A DNA stretch of 49,611 nucleotides from Clostridia bacterium (GTDB lineage: Bacteria > Bacillota > Clostridia > TANB77 > SIG350), in assembly GCA_028701115.1 (NCBI GenBank), contig JAQVRJ010000002.1, positions 1 to 49,611 on the forward strand. Reading direction: 5' to 3'. The stretch's first letter is position 1. Each line of letters opens with the position of its first letter. This document shows, piece after piece, positions 17,435 to 26,691 of this stretch. A program made the translations under genes and the position numbers. The notes under the pieces are model-generated. The model was not told where the DNA came from, searched no databases, and worked only from the letters and a program-made list of their open reading frames with translations.

Positions 17435-17449
17435 AATAGTTCTGTAACA

Positions 17450-18301
17450 TTATATTCTCATACTGTTAACAATCGTTATATATCTCTCATATCTATCTTT
17501 AGAAATGAGCCCATTTTTTACTGCATTTTTTACTGCACAATTTTCCTCTTTTATATGCAAACAATCTTTAAATTCACAATTATTTATATAATCATTAAAT
17601 TCTTCATAGTATAATTCAATATCTTTATATGGTATATTACAATCAAATAATGAAAATCCAGGTGTATCTACTAATAACATGTCATCATTTTCAATAATCT
17701 GAACATGTCTTGTTGTATGTTTACCTCTTTGATTTTTAGAGCTAATCACTCCAGAATTCATAATATCTTTCCCTATAACCTTATTAATTAATGTAGATTT
17801 ACCAACACCTGAATTGCCAGAAAAAACACAAAAACAATTTTTTAATTCATTTTTTAATGAATCTATCCCTATATTGTCAATTGAAGATACACAATATACT
17901 TTATACCCAATTTTTTCATAAATATTTTTTATGCGTAAATATTCATTTTCATCAATTAAATCAATTTTTGTTAAACAAATTATTGGAATAATATTATTAA
18001 ATAAACAATATATTATTTGTTTATCTAATAATATATAATCTGGATCTGGTGATTTCATTGATACTGTTATTATTAGTTTATCTAAATTCGCAACATTGGG
18101 TCGTAATAATTGGTTTTTTCTTTTTTCTACTCCTATAATATTACCTTTATTGTTATCTATCAACTCAACTTGCACATTATCCCCAACTAAAAGTTTTTGT
18201 ATTTCTCTTTTAACTTTTCCTTGAGCCTTACATTCTATTATTCTATCATCTACTTTTACATAATGAAAATTAGATAATATTTTATATATTTTTCCAGTCA
18301 T
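17450..18301 (-). CDS. rsgA: Ribosome small-subunit-dependent GTPase A
   Basis: This 283-residue circularly permuted GTPase acts late in 30S ribosomal subunit maturation. The sequence shows an N-terminal OB-fold (about 1-60), then the G-domain motifs in permuted order: TKIDLID (G4), SSIDNIG (G5 region), GNSGVGKSTLIN (G1) and DTPGF (G3). The C-terminal zinc-binding region is NCEFKDCLHIKEENCAVKNA. Length is normal for the family. It lies nine bases after prkC in the common Firmicute order rlmN-stp-prkC-rsgA. A terminator follows. Confidence 0.95.
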   Translation of the reverse strand: MTGKIYKILSNFHYVKVDDRIIECKAQGKVKREIQKLLVGDNVQVELIDNNKGNIIGVEKRKNQLLRPNVANLDKLIITVSMKSPDPDYILLDKQIIYCLFNNIIPIICLTKIDLIDENEYLRIKNIYEKIGYKVYCVSSIDNIGIDSLKNELKNCFCVFSGNSGVGKSTLINKVIGKDIMNSGVISSKNQRGKHTTRHVQIIENDDMLLVDTPGFSLFDCNIPYKDIELYYEEFNDYINNCEFKDCLHIKEENCAVKNAVKNGLISKDRYERYITIVNSMRI

Positions 18302-18310
18302 AATTCACCA

Positions 18311-20344
18311 CTACATTAAATATCTTGCAGATATATTATTATTTATATATACTTCTATATATTTAGTTACAGTGTCTACTATTGTAATTTCTATACTATC
18401 TTGAACTGTTAAATAATCTTTGTCTACTAATATTCTACCCATATCATTTAATACTTTAACATTAATTTTATCAGCAGTAATATTAGATAAATCTATTTTT
18501 ACTTTTCCATCTAAATAACTAATATTAGTATTTGGTATTGGCTCTTCTGGAACAACCGTAGTTTTATTTACTTCAATACTTATTTCATCACCCTCATGTA
18601 TAATACTACCTTCTGAAACACTTTGAGCCAAAACTATATTATTACCAAACTCCGGATTTGATTTATATTCAATTGGTTCTTTCAATACTAAATTATTTAA
18701 TAATAAAATTTCTCGTACTTCACTTTCAGTTTTGCCAACTAATTTGGGCATTTTAACTTTTCCATCACCAACACCAGCACTAACATATATCTTAATCTTG
18801 GAACCACCTTCAACAATATCTCCTGTTTCATATTCACATTTAATAATCTCACCTTTATCTACATCTAAACTAGTTTCTTCAATTAGCTCATAATCTAATC
18901 CATGCTGATACAAAATAAATATCGCATCATCAATAGACAAATCAGTTATGTCTGGCATAGAAATTTCTGCTGGTCCTTTACTTACAACAACATTTACTTG
19001 TCTACCAACTTTAACTTTTTTAGGGCCGACAGGATCTTGAGATATAATGCAATTTACTGGTACCGTAGAATCATATATTTGTGAAGCTACAATTAATTCT
19101 AATCCTAACTCTTCTAATGTTTTAGTAGCACTTTCAACGTTTTCATTTACTAAATTAGGTAACAATACCTCATTAGGTCTATCAAAAGCTCCCGAATAAT
19201 ATAATGCTAAATAAAAAGTTCCACTAAAAAGTATTAAACCTAATAATGTTATAAATATTACTCTTCTTATTCTTTTTCCTTTTTTCTTTTTTTCAATATG
19301 CTTCATTCTATCACTATTCACATTTATATTTTTTTCCTCTTCAACTTTTGATTTATTATAAAACTTATCTTCTTTACTATTTTTAACAAATTCATCAAAT
19401 TGTGAATGCCTTAAAATTGCACTTTCATATTTTTTATTACTTATATCCTGCATTTTTATAGGTTCTATTTTTTGTGTAGCATAATTATCATAATTCTTCA
19501 CTTGACCAACTTGACCTTTAGGATCATCTAATACCAATTTTAAATCTAATGCAAATTCTGATATATTATTATAACGTAAACTTGGATCTTTTTGTATTGC
19601 TTTCATAACAATATTACTTACACTAATTGGTATTGTTACATCAATTTCTGATGGACTTTTCGCAATTTCTTGCACATGTTTTAAAGCAATAGCAACTGAA
19701 GTTTCTGCATTAAAAGGTAATACGCCTGTAAGCATTTCATACATTACAATACCTAAAGAATAAATATCTGATTTATCTGTTGTAAATCCACCTTTTGCTT
19801 GTTCAGGTGAAAAATAATGAACAGAACCCATCGTATCATCCGAAATAGTTTTTGTTGTTGCAGTAACAGCTTTTGCTATTCCAAAATCTGTAACTTTAAT
19901 TTTCATATCATTTGTTAATACAATATTATGTGGTTTTATATCTCTATGTATTATATTATTCTTATGAGCATGTCCTAATCCTTGTGAAATTTCATAAGCT
20001 ATTTCGCAAGCATCTTTCCAAGATAATTTTCCTTTTTCTTGTATATATTGTTTTAATGTTTTACCTTCGACCAACTCCATAACAATATAATATATATCAT
20101 TATCTCTACCTACATCATAAATTGATACTATGTTGGGATGAGATAGACTTGCAGCAGATTGAGCTTCTGTCATAAATTTTTTAACTATATTATCATCATT
20201 TGCATATTCTTCTTTTAAAACTTTAATAGCAATATATCTATTTAATAATGTACAATGAGCTTTATAAACAACAGCCATACCGCCGTTACCAATTTTTTCG
20301 AGTACTTTATATCTATTACCTAATAAATAACCAATCAAATTCAT
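18311..20344 (-). CDS. prkC: PASTA-domain Ser/Thr protein kinase
   Basis: This membrane kinase senses muropeptides/lipid II in related Firmicutes. From the chosen start (MNLIGYLLGNRYKVL) it is 677 residues. The kinase domain (about 10-270) has GNGGMAVVYKA, AIKVL, HRDIKPHNIVL, TDFGIAKA and the activation loop through SVHYFSPEQA. A basic juxtamembrane stretch precedes one transmembrane helix (VIFITLLGLILFSGTFYLALY), and three PASTA repeats follow (LPNLVNENVESATKTL; MPDITDLSIDDAIFIL; MPKLVGKTESEVREIL). The extracellular C-terminus is an extra beta-rich domain of about 75 residues. The ORF-track start lies inside stp; the ATG here has a GGAGGT site overlapping the stp stop region. Confidence 0.95.
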   Translation of the reverse strand: MNLIGYLLGNRYKVLEKIGNGGMAVVYKAHCTLLNRYIAIKVLKEEYANDDNIVKKFMTEAQSAASLSHPNIVSIYDVGRDNDIYYIVMELVEGKTLKQYIQEKGKLSWKDACEIAYEISQGLGHAHKNNIIHRDIKPHNIVLTNDMKIKVTDFGIAKAVTATTKTISDDTMGSVHYFSPEQAKGGFTTDKSDIYSLGIVMYEMLTGVLPFNAETSVAIALKHVQEIAKSPSEIDVTIPISVSNIVMKAIQKDPSLRYNNISEFALDLKLVLDDPKGQVGQVKNYDNYATQKIEPIKMQDISNKKYESAILRHSQFDEFVKNSKEDKFYNKSKVEEEKNINVNSDRMKHIEKKKKGKRIRRVIFITLLGLILFSGTFYLALYYSGAFDRPNEVLLPNLVNENVESATKTLEELGLELIVASQIYDSTVPVNCIISQDPVGPKKVKVGRQVNVVVSKGPAEISMPDITDLSIDDAIFILYQHGLDYELIEETSLDVDKGEIIKCEYETGDIVEGGSKIKIYVSAGVGDGKVKMPKLVGKTESEVREILLLNNLVLKEPIEYKSNPEFGNNIVLAQSVSEGSIIHEGDEISIEVNKTTVVPEEPIPNTNISYLDGKVKIDLSNITADKINVKVLNDMGRILVDKDYLTVQDSIEITIVDTVTKYIEVYINNNISARYLM

Positions 20345-20348
20345 ATCC

Positions 20349-21083
20349 TTATACCTCCGAATTGTGTAATAAAATTGTAGATATGTTATCATATCCGCCT
20401 CTATCATTTGATAAACTAACTAATTTTTTACAAATACTTTCACAATCTTTTAATGTGTTTATTGTTAATAATATTTCTTTATCTTTTAGCATATTTGTTA
20501 AACCATCAGAACACAACAATAAATAATCATCCACTTGAAGCTTTTTCATAGTAACATCTACTTCAACCTTTTCCTCACAACCAACCGCTCTTAATAATAT
20601 ATTCTTTTTAGGATGATCTTTAGCTTCTTTTTTAGTTATAGATTTATCATCTAACAATTTCTGAACATAAGAATGATCCTTAGTTATTTTTCTAATTATG
20701 TCTTTTCTAATTCTATATGCACTACTATCTCCAACATGAGCTATATATATTTTATCATTTAAATATAACGCTACAACAATAGTAGTCCCCATTCCTTGAT
20801 ACTCTTTTTTCAATTTACTCATTTTATAAATTTTCATATTAGCATAAGTAATAGAATTTTTTAATAATTCTTTTATATTATTCTCATTTTCAACAATATA
20901 ATTTTTTGATATATATTCTTTAACATATTCTATTGCTTTTTGGCTTGCAATATCACCGGCATTAGCGCCACCCATACCATCAGCTAAAATATATAAATTA
21001 TATTTTGAATTTTCAGATAAATAGATACAATCTTGATTTTGCTCTCTTATAATACCTTTATCCGTTATTCCATAATATTTCAC
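20349..21083 (-). CDS. stp: PP2C-family Ser/Thr protein phosphatase
   Basis: This 244-residue protein is the partner phosphatase of PrkC and removes Ser/Thr phosphates. Metal-binding signatures are seen: RxxNQD as REQNQDC, ADGMGGANAGDIAS, HVGDSSAYR and SDGLTNML; the C-terminal motif RGGYDNIS is also intact. No membrane segment is seen. It starts at GTG, which shares a base with the rlmN stop (TAGTG), so translation is probably coupled. Its last codons contain the ribosome site of prkC. Confidence 0.95.
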   Translation of the reverse strand: MKYYGITDKGIIREQNQDCIYLSENSKYNLYILADGMGGANAGDIASQKAIEYVKEYISKNYIVENENNIKELLKNSITYANMKIYKMSKLKKEYQGMGTTIVVALYLNDKIYIAHVGDSSAYRIRKDIIRKITKDHSYVQKLLDDKSITKKEAKDHPKKNILLRAVGCEEKVEVDVTMKKLQVDDYLLLCSDGLTNMLKDKEILLTINTLKDCESICKKLVSLSNDRGGYDNISTILLHNSEV

Positions 21084-22114
21084 TATATTATGTCCTCCTT
21101 TAACCTATCTCTCCTTAACTGACCACAGGCTGCTTCAATATCACTTCCTAATTCTCTTCTAACTGTAGCAGTTATTCTTCTTTTGTCTAGTATATCTCTA
21201 AATTTTTGTATTCTTTCATCACTACTTTTTGTGTATACCCCATTTTTAATACTATTTACTGGTATTAAATTTACATGACATAAAATTCCATGTAATAAAT
21301 TTGCTAATTCATTTGCATCTTTTTGTGTATCATTAACACCATTTACTAACGAATATTCAAATGTTATTCTCCTATTTGTTTTTTCTGTATATTTCTTACA
21401 AGCATCAATTAATTCATTTATTGAATATCTTTCAGCAATAGGCATCATACTTTTTCGTATATTATCATTTGGTGCATGCAAAGATATAGATAAAGTAGAT
21501 TGTATTCCTTCTTCTGCAAATTGTAATATTTTAGGTACTATGCCACATGTAGATACACTAATATGCCTTCCACCTATATTTAATCCATGTGGATTGTTTA
21601 TTATATGTATAGCTTTTAATACATTATCATAATTATCAAAAGGTTCTCCTATTCCCATAAAAACTACATTAGAAATTCTTTCGCCAATATCATAAGTAAC
21701 AGCTAACAATTGTTCAACTATTTCACCACTTGTTAAACTACGAATAAATTTTACTTTTGATGATGCACAAAATTTACAACCCATTTTACAACCGATTTGT
21801 GATGATACACATATACTATTACCATATTTATATTTCATTAATACAGTTTCGATTGTGTTTTTATCAGCTAATTGAAATAAATATTTTTTTGTACCATCTT
21901 TAGATACTTGTTTATCTATAATAGTATATATACATAAATCAAATTCTTTTTTTAATTTATCTCTTAAAGTCATAGATAAATCTGTCATATCATCAAAACT
22001 TCGAACTCCTTGATGTACCCATTTAAATATTTGCTTTGCTCTATACTTTTTTTCACCTAATTCTATTAACTTATTTTCTAATTCTGCTATATCTAAATCT
22101 TTAATATTTTGCAT
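21083..22114 (-). CDS. rlmN: 23S rRNA (A2503-C2)/tRNA (A37-C2) dual-specificity methyltransferase
   Basis: This 343-residue radical SAM enzyme has the CxxxCxxC cluster motif as CKMGCKFCASS. It also has GEPFDNYDNV and the methyl-carrier cysteine region near the C-terminus (RRELGSDIEAACGQL). It methylates C2 of A2503 in 23S rRNA and of A37 in a subset of tRNAs. Length and motif order are normal. It opens the rlmN-stp-prkC-rsgA operon, with a short gap after the small membrane protein upstream. Confidence 0.95.
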   Translation of the reverse strand: MQNIKDLDIAELENKLIELGEKKYRAKQIFKWVHQGVRSFDDMTDLSMTLRDKLKKEFDLCIYTIIDKQVSKDGTKKYLFQLADKNTIETVLMKYKYGNSICVSSQIGCKMGCKFCASSKVKFIRSLTSGEIVEQLLAVTYDIGERISNVVFMGIGEPFDNYDNVLKAIHIINNPHGLNIGGRHISVSTCGIVPKILQFAEEGIQSTLSISLHAPNDNIRKSMMPIAERYSINELIDACKKYTEKTNRRITFEYSLVNGVNDTQKDANELANLLHGILCHVNLIPVNSIKNGVYTKSSDERIQKFRDILDKRRITATVRRELGSDIEAACGQLRRDRLKEDII

Positions 22115-22122
22115 TTTACACC

Positions 22123-22509
22123 TTATTTATAATACTTTATTGGCCCTTGATCATTAAATTCTATATCTTTATCTTTATAATTTTCTATTCCTTTATCACT
22201 AAAATCTATTTTTTCTTTATCAACTGGTTGTGAATTATTTAAATCATCAAACTTATATTCTTCATCACTGATTACATAACCATCTTCATTAACTTCATAA
22301 TCTTTTTTTTCTTTATTTTTTCCTTTTTCAATTTCTCTATTTAATTGTTCCATAATATCTTGCTTACTATTTCCACCAAAATATATGAATAAAAGAATTA
22401 TTCCTATAAATGTAGTTGGAGGTATAAACAAAAGAATTATTCCAAGTATCAGTAAACCTATTGAAGATTGATTATTATTTTTATTAGTAATATTATTTTT
22501 TTTCATCAT
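22123..22509 (-). CDS. Small membrane protein of unknown function
   Basis: The likely start is MMKKNNITNKNN, giving about 128 residues; it overlaps the end of the ROK gene and has a GGAAGTGAG site. The two upstream Met/residue options in the ORF track lie without a good ribosome site. Two hydrophobic segments joined by a short turn (GLLILGIILLFIPPTTFIGIILLFIYFGG) are followed by a charged, low-complexity tail rich in Lys, Asp and Glu. No family is recognised. It may be co-transcribed with the ROK gene and rlmN. Confidence 0.55.
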   Translation of the reverse strand: MMKKNNITNKNNNQSSIGLLILGIILLFIPPTTFIGIILLFIYFGGNSKQDIMEQLNREIEKGKNKEKKDYEVNEDGYVISDEEYKFDDLNNSQPVDKEKIDFSDKGIENYKDKDIEFNDQGPIKYYK

Positions 22510-23398
22510 ACTCACTTCCCAACATTGATGCACCTATTGCACCAGCATTATTTAGCATTCTACTTTTCTCAATATTTAATATTTTTTGTTTATAACATAT
22601 TTTTGATTTTACTTTTTCAATTAGCATCTTTTTATATTTATCAAAATGTTCTGACGCTCCTCCACCTATTATAATTTTTTCTACATCAAGAATATTATAT
22701 ATATTAGCAATTCCAATTGATAAATATTCTACCCATTGTTCTACAATCTTTTTGGTTAATGATGAATTAAATATTTCTTCAACTGTTTCAAATTCATATC
22801 CAGCTTCTTTGCATTGTCTTTTTAAAGCACATATAGAAGCATATTTTTCGAAACATCCTTTATTACCACAACTACATTCAATTCCATCTTTTATAATTAC
22901 CATATGACCAAATTCTCCGGCAATAAATGAAGAACCTCTATAAAGTTTACTATCTATTACGATTCCTCCACCAATACCAGTTCCAATTGCAAGAAAAACA
23001 GCATTTACTACATTTTGCAATGCTCCTTGATTTATTTCTGCTAATGTTGAACAATTAGCATCACAATCAATATATACTGGAATATCTATATATGCATCTT
23101 GTATAATCCTAATTAATTCATTATTATCTAAATTTAAGTTAGGAGTAAATATTACATGTTTTTTATTTATATCACATAAACCCGGAAATCCAATTCCAAT
23201 ACTATTTATTTCATTATTTTCTTTTAAACTATTAATACCTGAAATAATTAGATTAATAATTGCAGTATTTAATGAATTTTTTTCTAAACGTTTATACTCA
23301 TCTTTTATTTGTATAAATCCTTTTTTAAAAATATTAAAATCATTATCTACTAAAACTAAGCCAATATGTGATCCACCGATATCTATACCAATATGCAT
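22493..23398 (-). CDS. ROK-family sugar kinase (glucokinase-like)
   Basis: This 301-residue protein has the ROK signatures: N-terminal phosphate motif HIGIDIGGSHIGLVL, YIDCDANCSTLAE, AIGTGIGGGIV, and the zinc-binding CSCGNKGCFEKYAS. No DNA-binding helix-turn-helix precedes it, so it is a kinase and not a NagC/XylR-type repressor. Likely it phosphorylates glucose or an N-acetyl-hexosamine; the substrate cannot be read from sequence. An AGGAGG-like site precedes it, 14 bases after the SpoIID-like gene. Confidence 0.85.
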   Translation of the reverse strand: MHIGIDIGGSHIGLVLVDNDFNIFKKGFIQIKDEYKRLEKNSLNTAIINLIISGINSLKENNEINSIGIGFPGLCDINKKHVIFTPNLNLDNNELIRIIQDAYIDIPVYIDCDANCSTLAEINQGALQNVVNAVFLAIGTGIGGGIVIDSKLYRGSSFIAGEFGHMVIIKDGIECSCGNKGCFEKYASICALKRQCKEAGYEFETVEEIFNSSLTKKIVEQWVEYLSIGIANIYNILDVEKIIIGGGASEHFDKYKKMLIEKVKSKICYKQKILNIEKSRMLNNAGAIGASMLGSEYDEKK

Positions 23399-23411
23399 AA
23401 ATAGCCTCCTA

Positions 23412-25679
23412 TTATTGCTTTACTCCAACTTCAACTCCTGTAAAATAGAATTTCAATATATCTACGCAATTAAATCCAGCATCAGCCATTCCTTTTGCTC
23501 CATATTGACTCATTCCTACACCATGTCCATTATCATAAACTGTAATCTTAATTCTAAATGTTATACCTTCTGAAAGAAGTGTTGATTGTAAATTACTAAC
23601 TCTATCCAAATCATATTTTATTTCAGTGGCATAACTCTTGCTTATCCAACCTTCATCTCCACAGACAATTATCTTATACCAATTAGTTGTTTCGTCAACT
23701 ATTATATATCCTTCATTTTTACCAATTTGGCATATAATATCTGCAGATGTTGATGCTGACTTTCTTACATTTAATTCTTCAGCTGTTATCTTTGCAAATC
23801 TTCCATATGTATTTTTTATTATTTTTTCTGTAACACTTTTAGATTTCAATAACTTACATGTATCTTCTTTTGTAATTTTTGCAACCACGCTACAACTTGT
23901 ATTTGGTTCTGCTCTTAGATTTAAAGTGCTTTCAATATTAACAGTAACTAAATCATTTTCTCCAATATCAATATACTTTTTACTTACCCATCCTTCAAAT
24001 GTTTCAGAAACTTCACCAGTCTCAGCATTTGTCCTAGTTACTGAAATCATAGCCCAATCATTATCTACAACTTCTTCTTTTGTTTCTATAATATATTTAC
24101 TATCTTGAATTGCTTTTGCTAATCCTGGTATACCTTCTCCACCATCTATTTTATACATTAATCCTCTTAGATTAAAAAATGTTCCTGATTTTTCTTTCCA
24201 ATATGTTTTTGTACCATTAGTTCCTGTTAATACTAATTTATATGCTCTTTGTGCAGGTGTATACTGTTCAACTTCTACTTTTAATAATGTTCCTAAATTA
24301 GCTCCATCATCTTTTAACTTATTTACAATATTTGAATTTGAAAAATATACAACTCCAGGTTCTATTGCTGGTTCATATATATTCTTTACAGATACTAAAT
24401 ATGGTATTCCTGAATTAGACCAAACATTTTTTACATCCTCCGTATATGGTCCCATTGAAGAAGAATAATATGTTGATATTAATTCTCCATTATATGTTAC
24501 AACTATATCTTTTGTCTCATTTACAGCTTGTGTTGATAAATAATGTTCATTACATATTGCATGATAAGCTTGACAATGCACTGTTGTACATAAATCAAAT
24601 CCATCTGACCAGTGTCTTGATATTTGTGCATACGCATATGTTCTTGCACAAATAGCTTGTGCTTTTAATGCTTCAAGTCCAAAAGAAACATACATTTCTG
24701 ATGGGACTACTGAATATAAATATTCTTCCATTGTTATTAAATTTACAATTGTTAAAGCAGTACCATCTCTTATAACTTCTATTCCACCTCTATATCCAAC
24801 ATTATTTCCATATATAACTCTATCTCCATTAGAATTTTTCTCTGGTATTAATTGAACTGTTCCACTTAATCCATCAAGTATAATGCCATCTACTTTAACT
24901 TGTACATAACTACCATTAACACTTAAGTAAATATTTGTATTAGGATTTATTACATGTTTTTCAATAAATTCTCCATTTTCAATAACACCTATTTTTATAC
25001 TTGTACTAGATTTCACAGTATATGAACGTTTTGCTGTATCATTGAAATATAAGCCAATTCTAATTACTTCAGCTTCAAATATATCTCCCAATGTTGTTTT
25101 TAATGTTAAAGTTTCATCATCAGGTTCTACTGCTATTGGATTATCTGTTTCTTCTGGATATTCATCTTCAGGATTTGTAGCAACAGGATCGGATTCATCA
25201 TAAATAATATTTACTGTATATGTTTCTTGATCCCATTCAACCTTCAAGCCAAAGTTCTCCATTATAAAACGTATTGGCAACACTGTTCTACCTTTGTCCT
25301 CTTGACCTTTTAAATATGCTATACAAGGAGCAACATCCATCTCAGTTTGTATTCCATTTACAGATGCTTTATTATTACCTATACACATTCCAATTGTATT
25401 ACCATTATATGAAATTGTAACTAATTTTAATATTCCATCCCAAGTTACACTTCCACCAAGTTTTTCAATTACTGCTCTAATTGGTATTAAAGTCCTATCA
25501 TTATGTATAATTGGAGATATATCACAATCTAATATTTCACCATTATATTTTATTATTACATCTTTGCCCTCATATGTATTAACCATTTCCTTAATATTAA
25601 ATTGTACAGTTGCAGAAGCAAACATTGAGATACTACAAATACATATTATTATTATTATTGAACATATTAATTTTTTCAT
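23412..25679 (-). CDS. SpoIID/LytB-domain protein with stalk and SH3-like domains
   Basis: This 755-residue exported protein has a signal peptide (1-23). Two copper-amine-oxidase N-terminal-type repeats follow (about 30-155; RTLIPIRAVIEKLGG and RTVLPIRFIMENFGL), then an acidic linker. The SpoIID/LytB domain begins about 190 with VPSEMYVSFGLEALKAQAI, which includes the expected catalytic Glu, and CRTYAY-like residues. Two SH3-like repeats (STLNLRAEP, AEELNVRKSAS) then occur before the conserved SpoIID end GHGVGMSQYGAKGMADAG. SpoIID enzymes are lytic transglycosylases acting on denuded glycan; LytB-type homologues occur outside sporulation. Probably involved in peptidoglycan remodelling. Confidence 0.8.
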   Translation of the reverse strand: MKKLICSIIIIICICSISMFASATVQFNIKEMVNTYEGKDVIIKYNGEILDCDISPIIHNDRTLIPIRAVIEKLGGSVTWDGILKLVTISYNGNTIGMCIGNNKASVNGIQTEMDVAPCIAYLKGQEDKGRTVLPIRFIMENFGLKVEWDQETYTVNIIYDESDPVATNPEDEYPEETDNPIAVEPDDETLTLKTTLGDIFEAEVIRIGLYFNDTAKRSYTVKSSTSIKIGVIENGEFIEKHVINPNTNIYLSVNGSYVQVKVDGIILDGLSGTVQLIPEKNSNGDRVIYGNNVGYRGGIEVIRDGTALTIVNLITMEEYLYSVVPSEMYVSFGLEALKAQAICARTYAYAQISRHWSDGFDLCTTVHCQAYHAICNEHYLSTQAVNETKDIVVTYNGELISTYYSSSMGPYTEDVKNVWSNSGIPYLVSVKNIYEPAIEPGVVYFSNSNIVNKLKDDGANLGTLLKVEVEQYTPAQRAYKLVLTGTNGTKTYWKEKSGTFFNLRGLMYKIDGGEGIPGLAKAIQDSKYIIETKEEVVDNDWAMISVTRTNAETGEVSETFEGWVSKKYIDIGENDLVTVNIESTLNLRAEPNTSCSVVAKITKEDTCKLLKSKSVTEKIIKNTYGRFAKITAEELNVRKSASTSADIICQIGKNEGYIIVDETTNWYKIIVCGDEGWISKSYATEIKYDLDRVSNLQSTLLSEGITFRIKITVYDNGHGVGMSQYGAKGMADAGFNCVDILKFYFTGVEVGVKQ

Positions 25680-25716
25680 TATTTTTATTTCTCCTTCTTT
25701 CTTCTTTAGTATAATT

Positions 25717-25744
25717 ATTATATATTATAATATATGATAATCAA
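25717..25744 (-). promoter_or_regulatory. Candidate promoter of the SpoIID-like gene
   Basis: On the minus strand TTGATT and TATAAT are separated by 16 bases, with the start codon about 38 bases downstream. The region is extremely AT-rich, so chance matches are likely and confidence is moderate. Confidence 0.4.
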
Positions 25745-25820
25745 AATTTAAAGTATTTTGAACAAAAATATATTTTTTCACAATTTTGTAATATTTATAT
25801 AATATTGGCTCTATTTATCA

Positions 25821-25850
25821 AAAAAAAGCGAAAGATCAATTCTTTCGCTT
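25821..25850 (-). terminator. Terminator after the DUF1189 gene
   Basis: AAGCGAAAGA and TCTTTCGCTT form a perfect 10-bp stem with a five-base loop, followed on the minus strand by a run of seven T. It starts five bases after the DUF1189 gene stop codon. It closes the FemAB-alr-DUF1189 transcript. Confidence 0.85.
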
Positions 25851-25855
25851 TCTTT

Positions 25856-26680
25856 CTATTTTATTTTTACTTTTATATCGTTATCTACTATTGAATAATT
25901 CTTTATAGCTAAATATACATAAATACATATTATTACTAATTGTGCAAAACACCAAACAGGTGAAGCTGTAAATATAAATCCACCTAATAAAAACATTAAA
26001 GCAGTTAAGGTGCCAGCATACATAGATATGTTAAATAATTCTTTAAATCCAATTTTCTTTTGTTGCATATTAGCAATTATTAATCCAAATACAGCAAAAA
26101 TTATGCCACCAATTATTTTGCCAATAAACAAAAAGATTAATAATGTTATTGCTATTGCTATAATAAGTGTCTTTTGTAAAAACTGACCTATAAAATTAAT
26201 TATATCGCTTTTACTAATCTCACCATCTCCAATTGTCTTACTATCAAAATTATATAATTGACTACCAGATGCACTTTGAATTTTTATACCATCTGTTCCA
26301 ACCAATACATAATCTACTGCAGGAAGTATTTTATCTGAATATGTTGTCGACATATTATTTAAAGAGGTGCTTGCATCAAAAATAAACAAACTAATTTGGC
26401 CTTCATCTTCTACAATTATTGGCTCTGTTAAATTTGTTGTTATCCCATTTTTCGTTATTGTGAAATCTGGTAATTTGCCCATATATTGATCAGCCAAGTT
26501 TCCTACAATACTAAATACATATAATAATAATGCAACAATTACTGTTACTTGTACAATTGTAACGACGAAAAAAGTAAATATTGTATTACCAACAGTTTGC
26601 TTTGCTAGTTTATTGTACTCTTTTGGTCTTACCAAACCAATTCCTAATCTTTTAATAAATCCTATTTTTTCATTTTCCAT
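25856..26680 (-). CDS. DUF1189-family membrane protein
   Basis: Taking MENEKIGFIKRLG as start (GAGGTG site; the ORF-track Met overlaps the alr stop), the protein is 274 residues. It has a membrane helix near 30-52, an extracellular middle region (FTITKNGITTNLTEPIIVEDEGQISLFIFDA) and a cluster of three to four helices at the C-terminus. This is the usual layout of DUF1189 proteins, whose function is not known. It lies directly behind alr in the same operon. A role near the cell envelope is inference from topology and neighbours. Confidence 0.7.
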   Translation of the reverse strand: MENEKIGFIKRLGIGLVRPKEYNKLAKQTVGNTIFTFFVVTIVQVTVIVALLLYVFSIVGNLADQYMGKLPDFTITKNGITTNLTEPIIVEDEGQISLFIFDASTSLNNMSTTYSDKILPAVDYVLVGTDGIKIQSASGSQLYNFDSKTIGDGEISKSDIINFIGQFLQKTLIIAIAITLLIFLFIGKIIGGIIFAVFGLIIANMQQKKIGFKELFNISMYAGTLTALMFLLGGFIFTASPVWCFAQLVIICIYVYLAIKNYSIVDNDIKVKIK

Positions 26681-26691
26681 TTTACACCTCA

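Noticed and set aside
23412-25679. SpoIID-like protein as evidence for sporulation
   Set aside because: LytB/SpoIID domains with SH3 repeats occur in non-sporulating bacteria, and no other sporulation gene is in the window.
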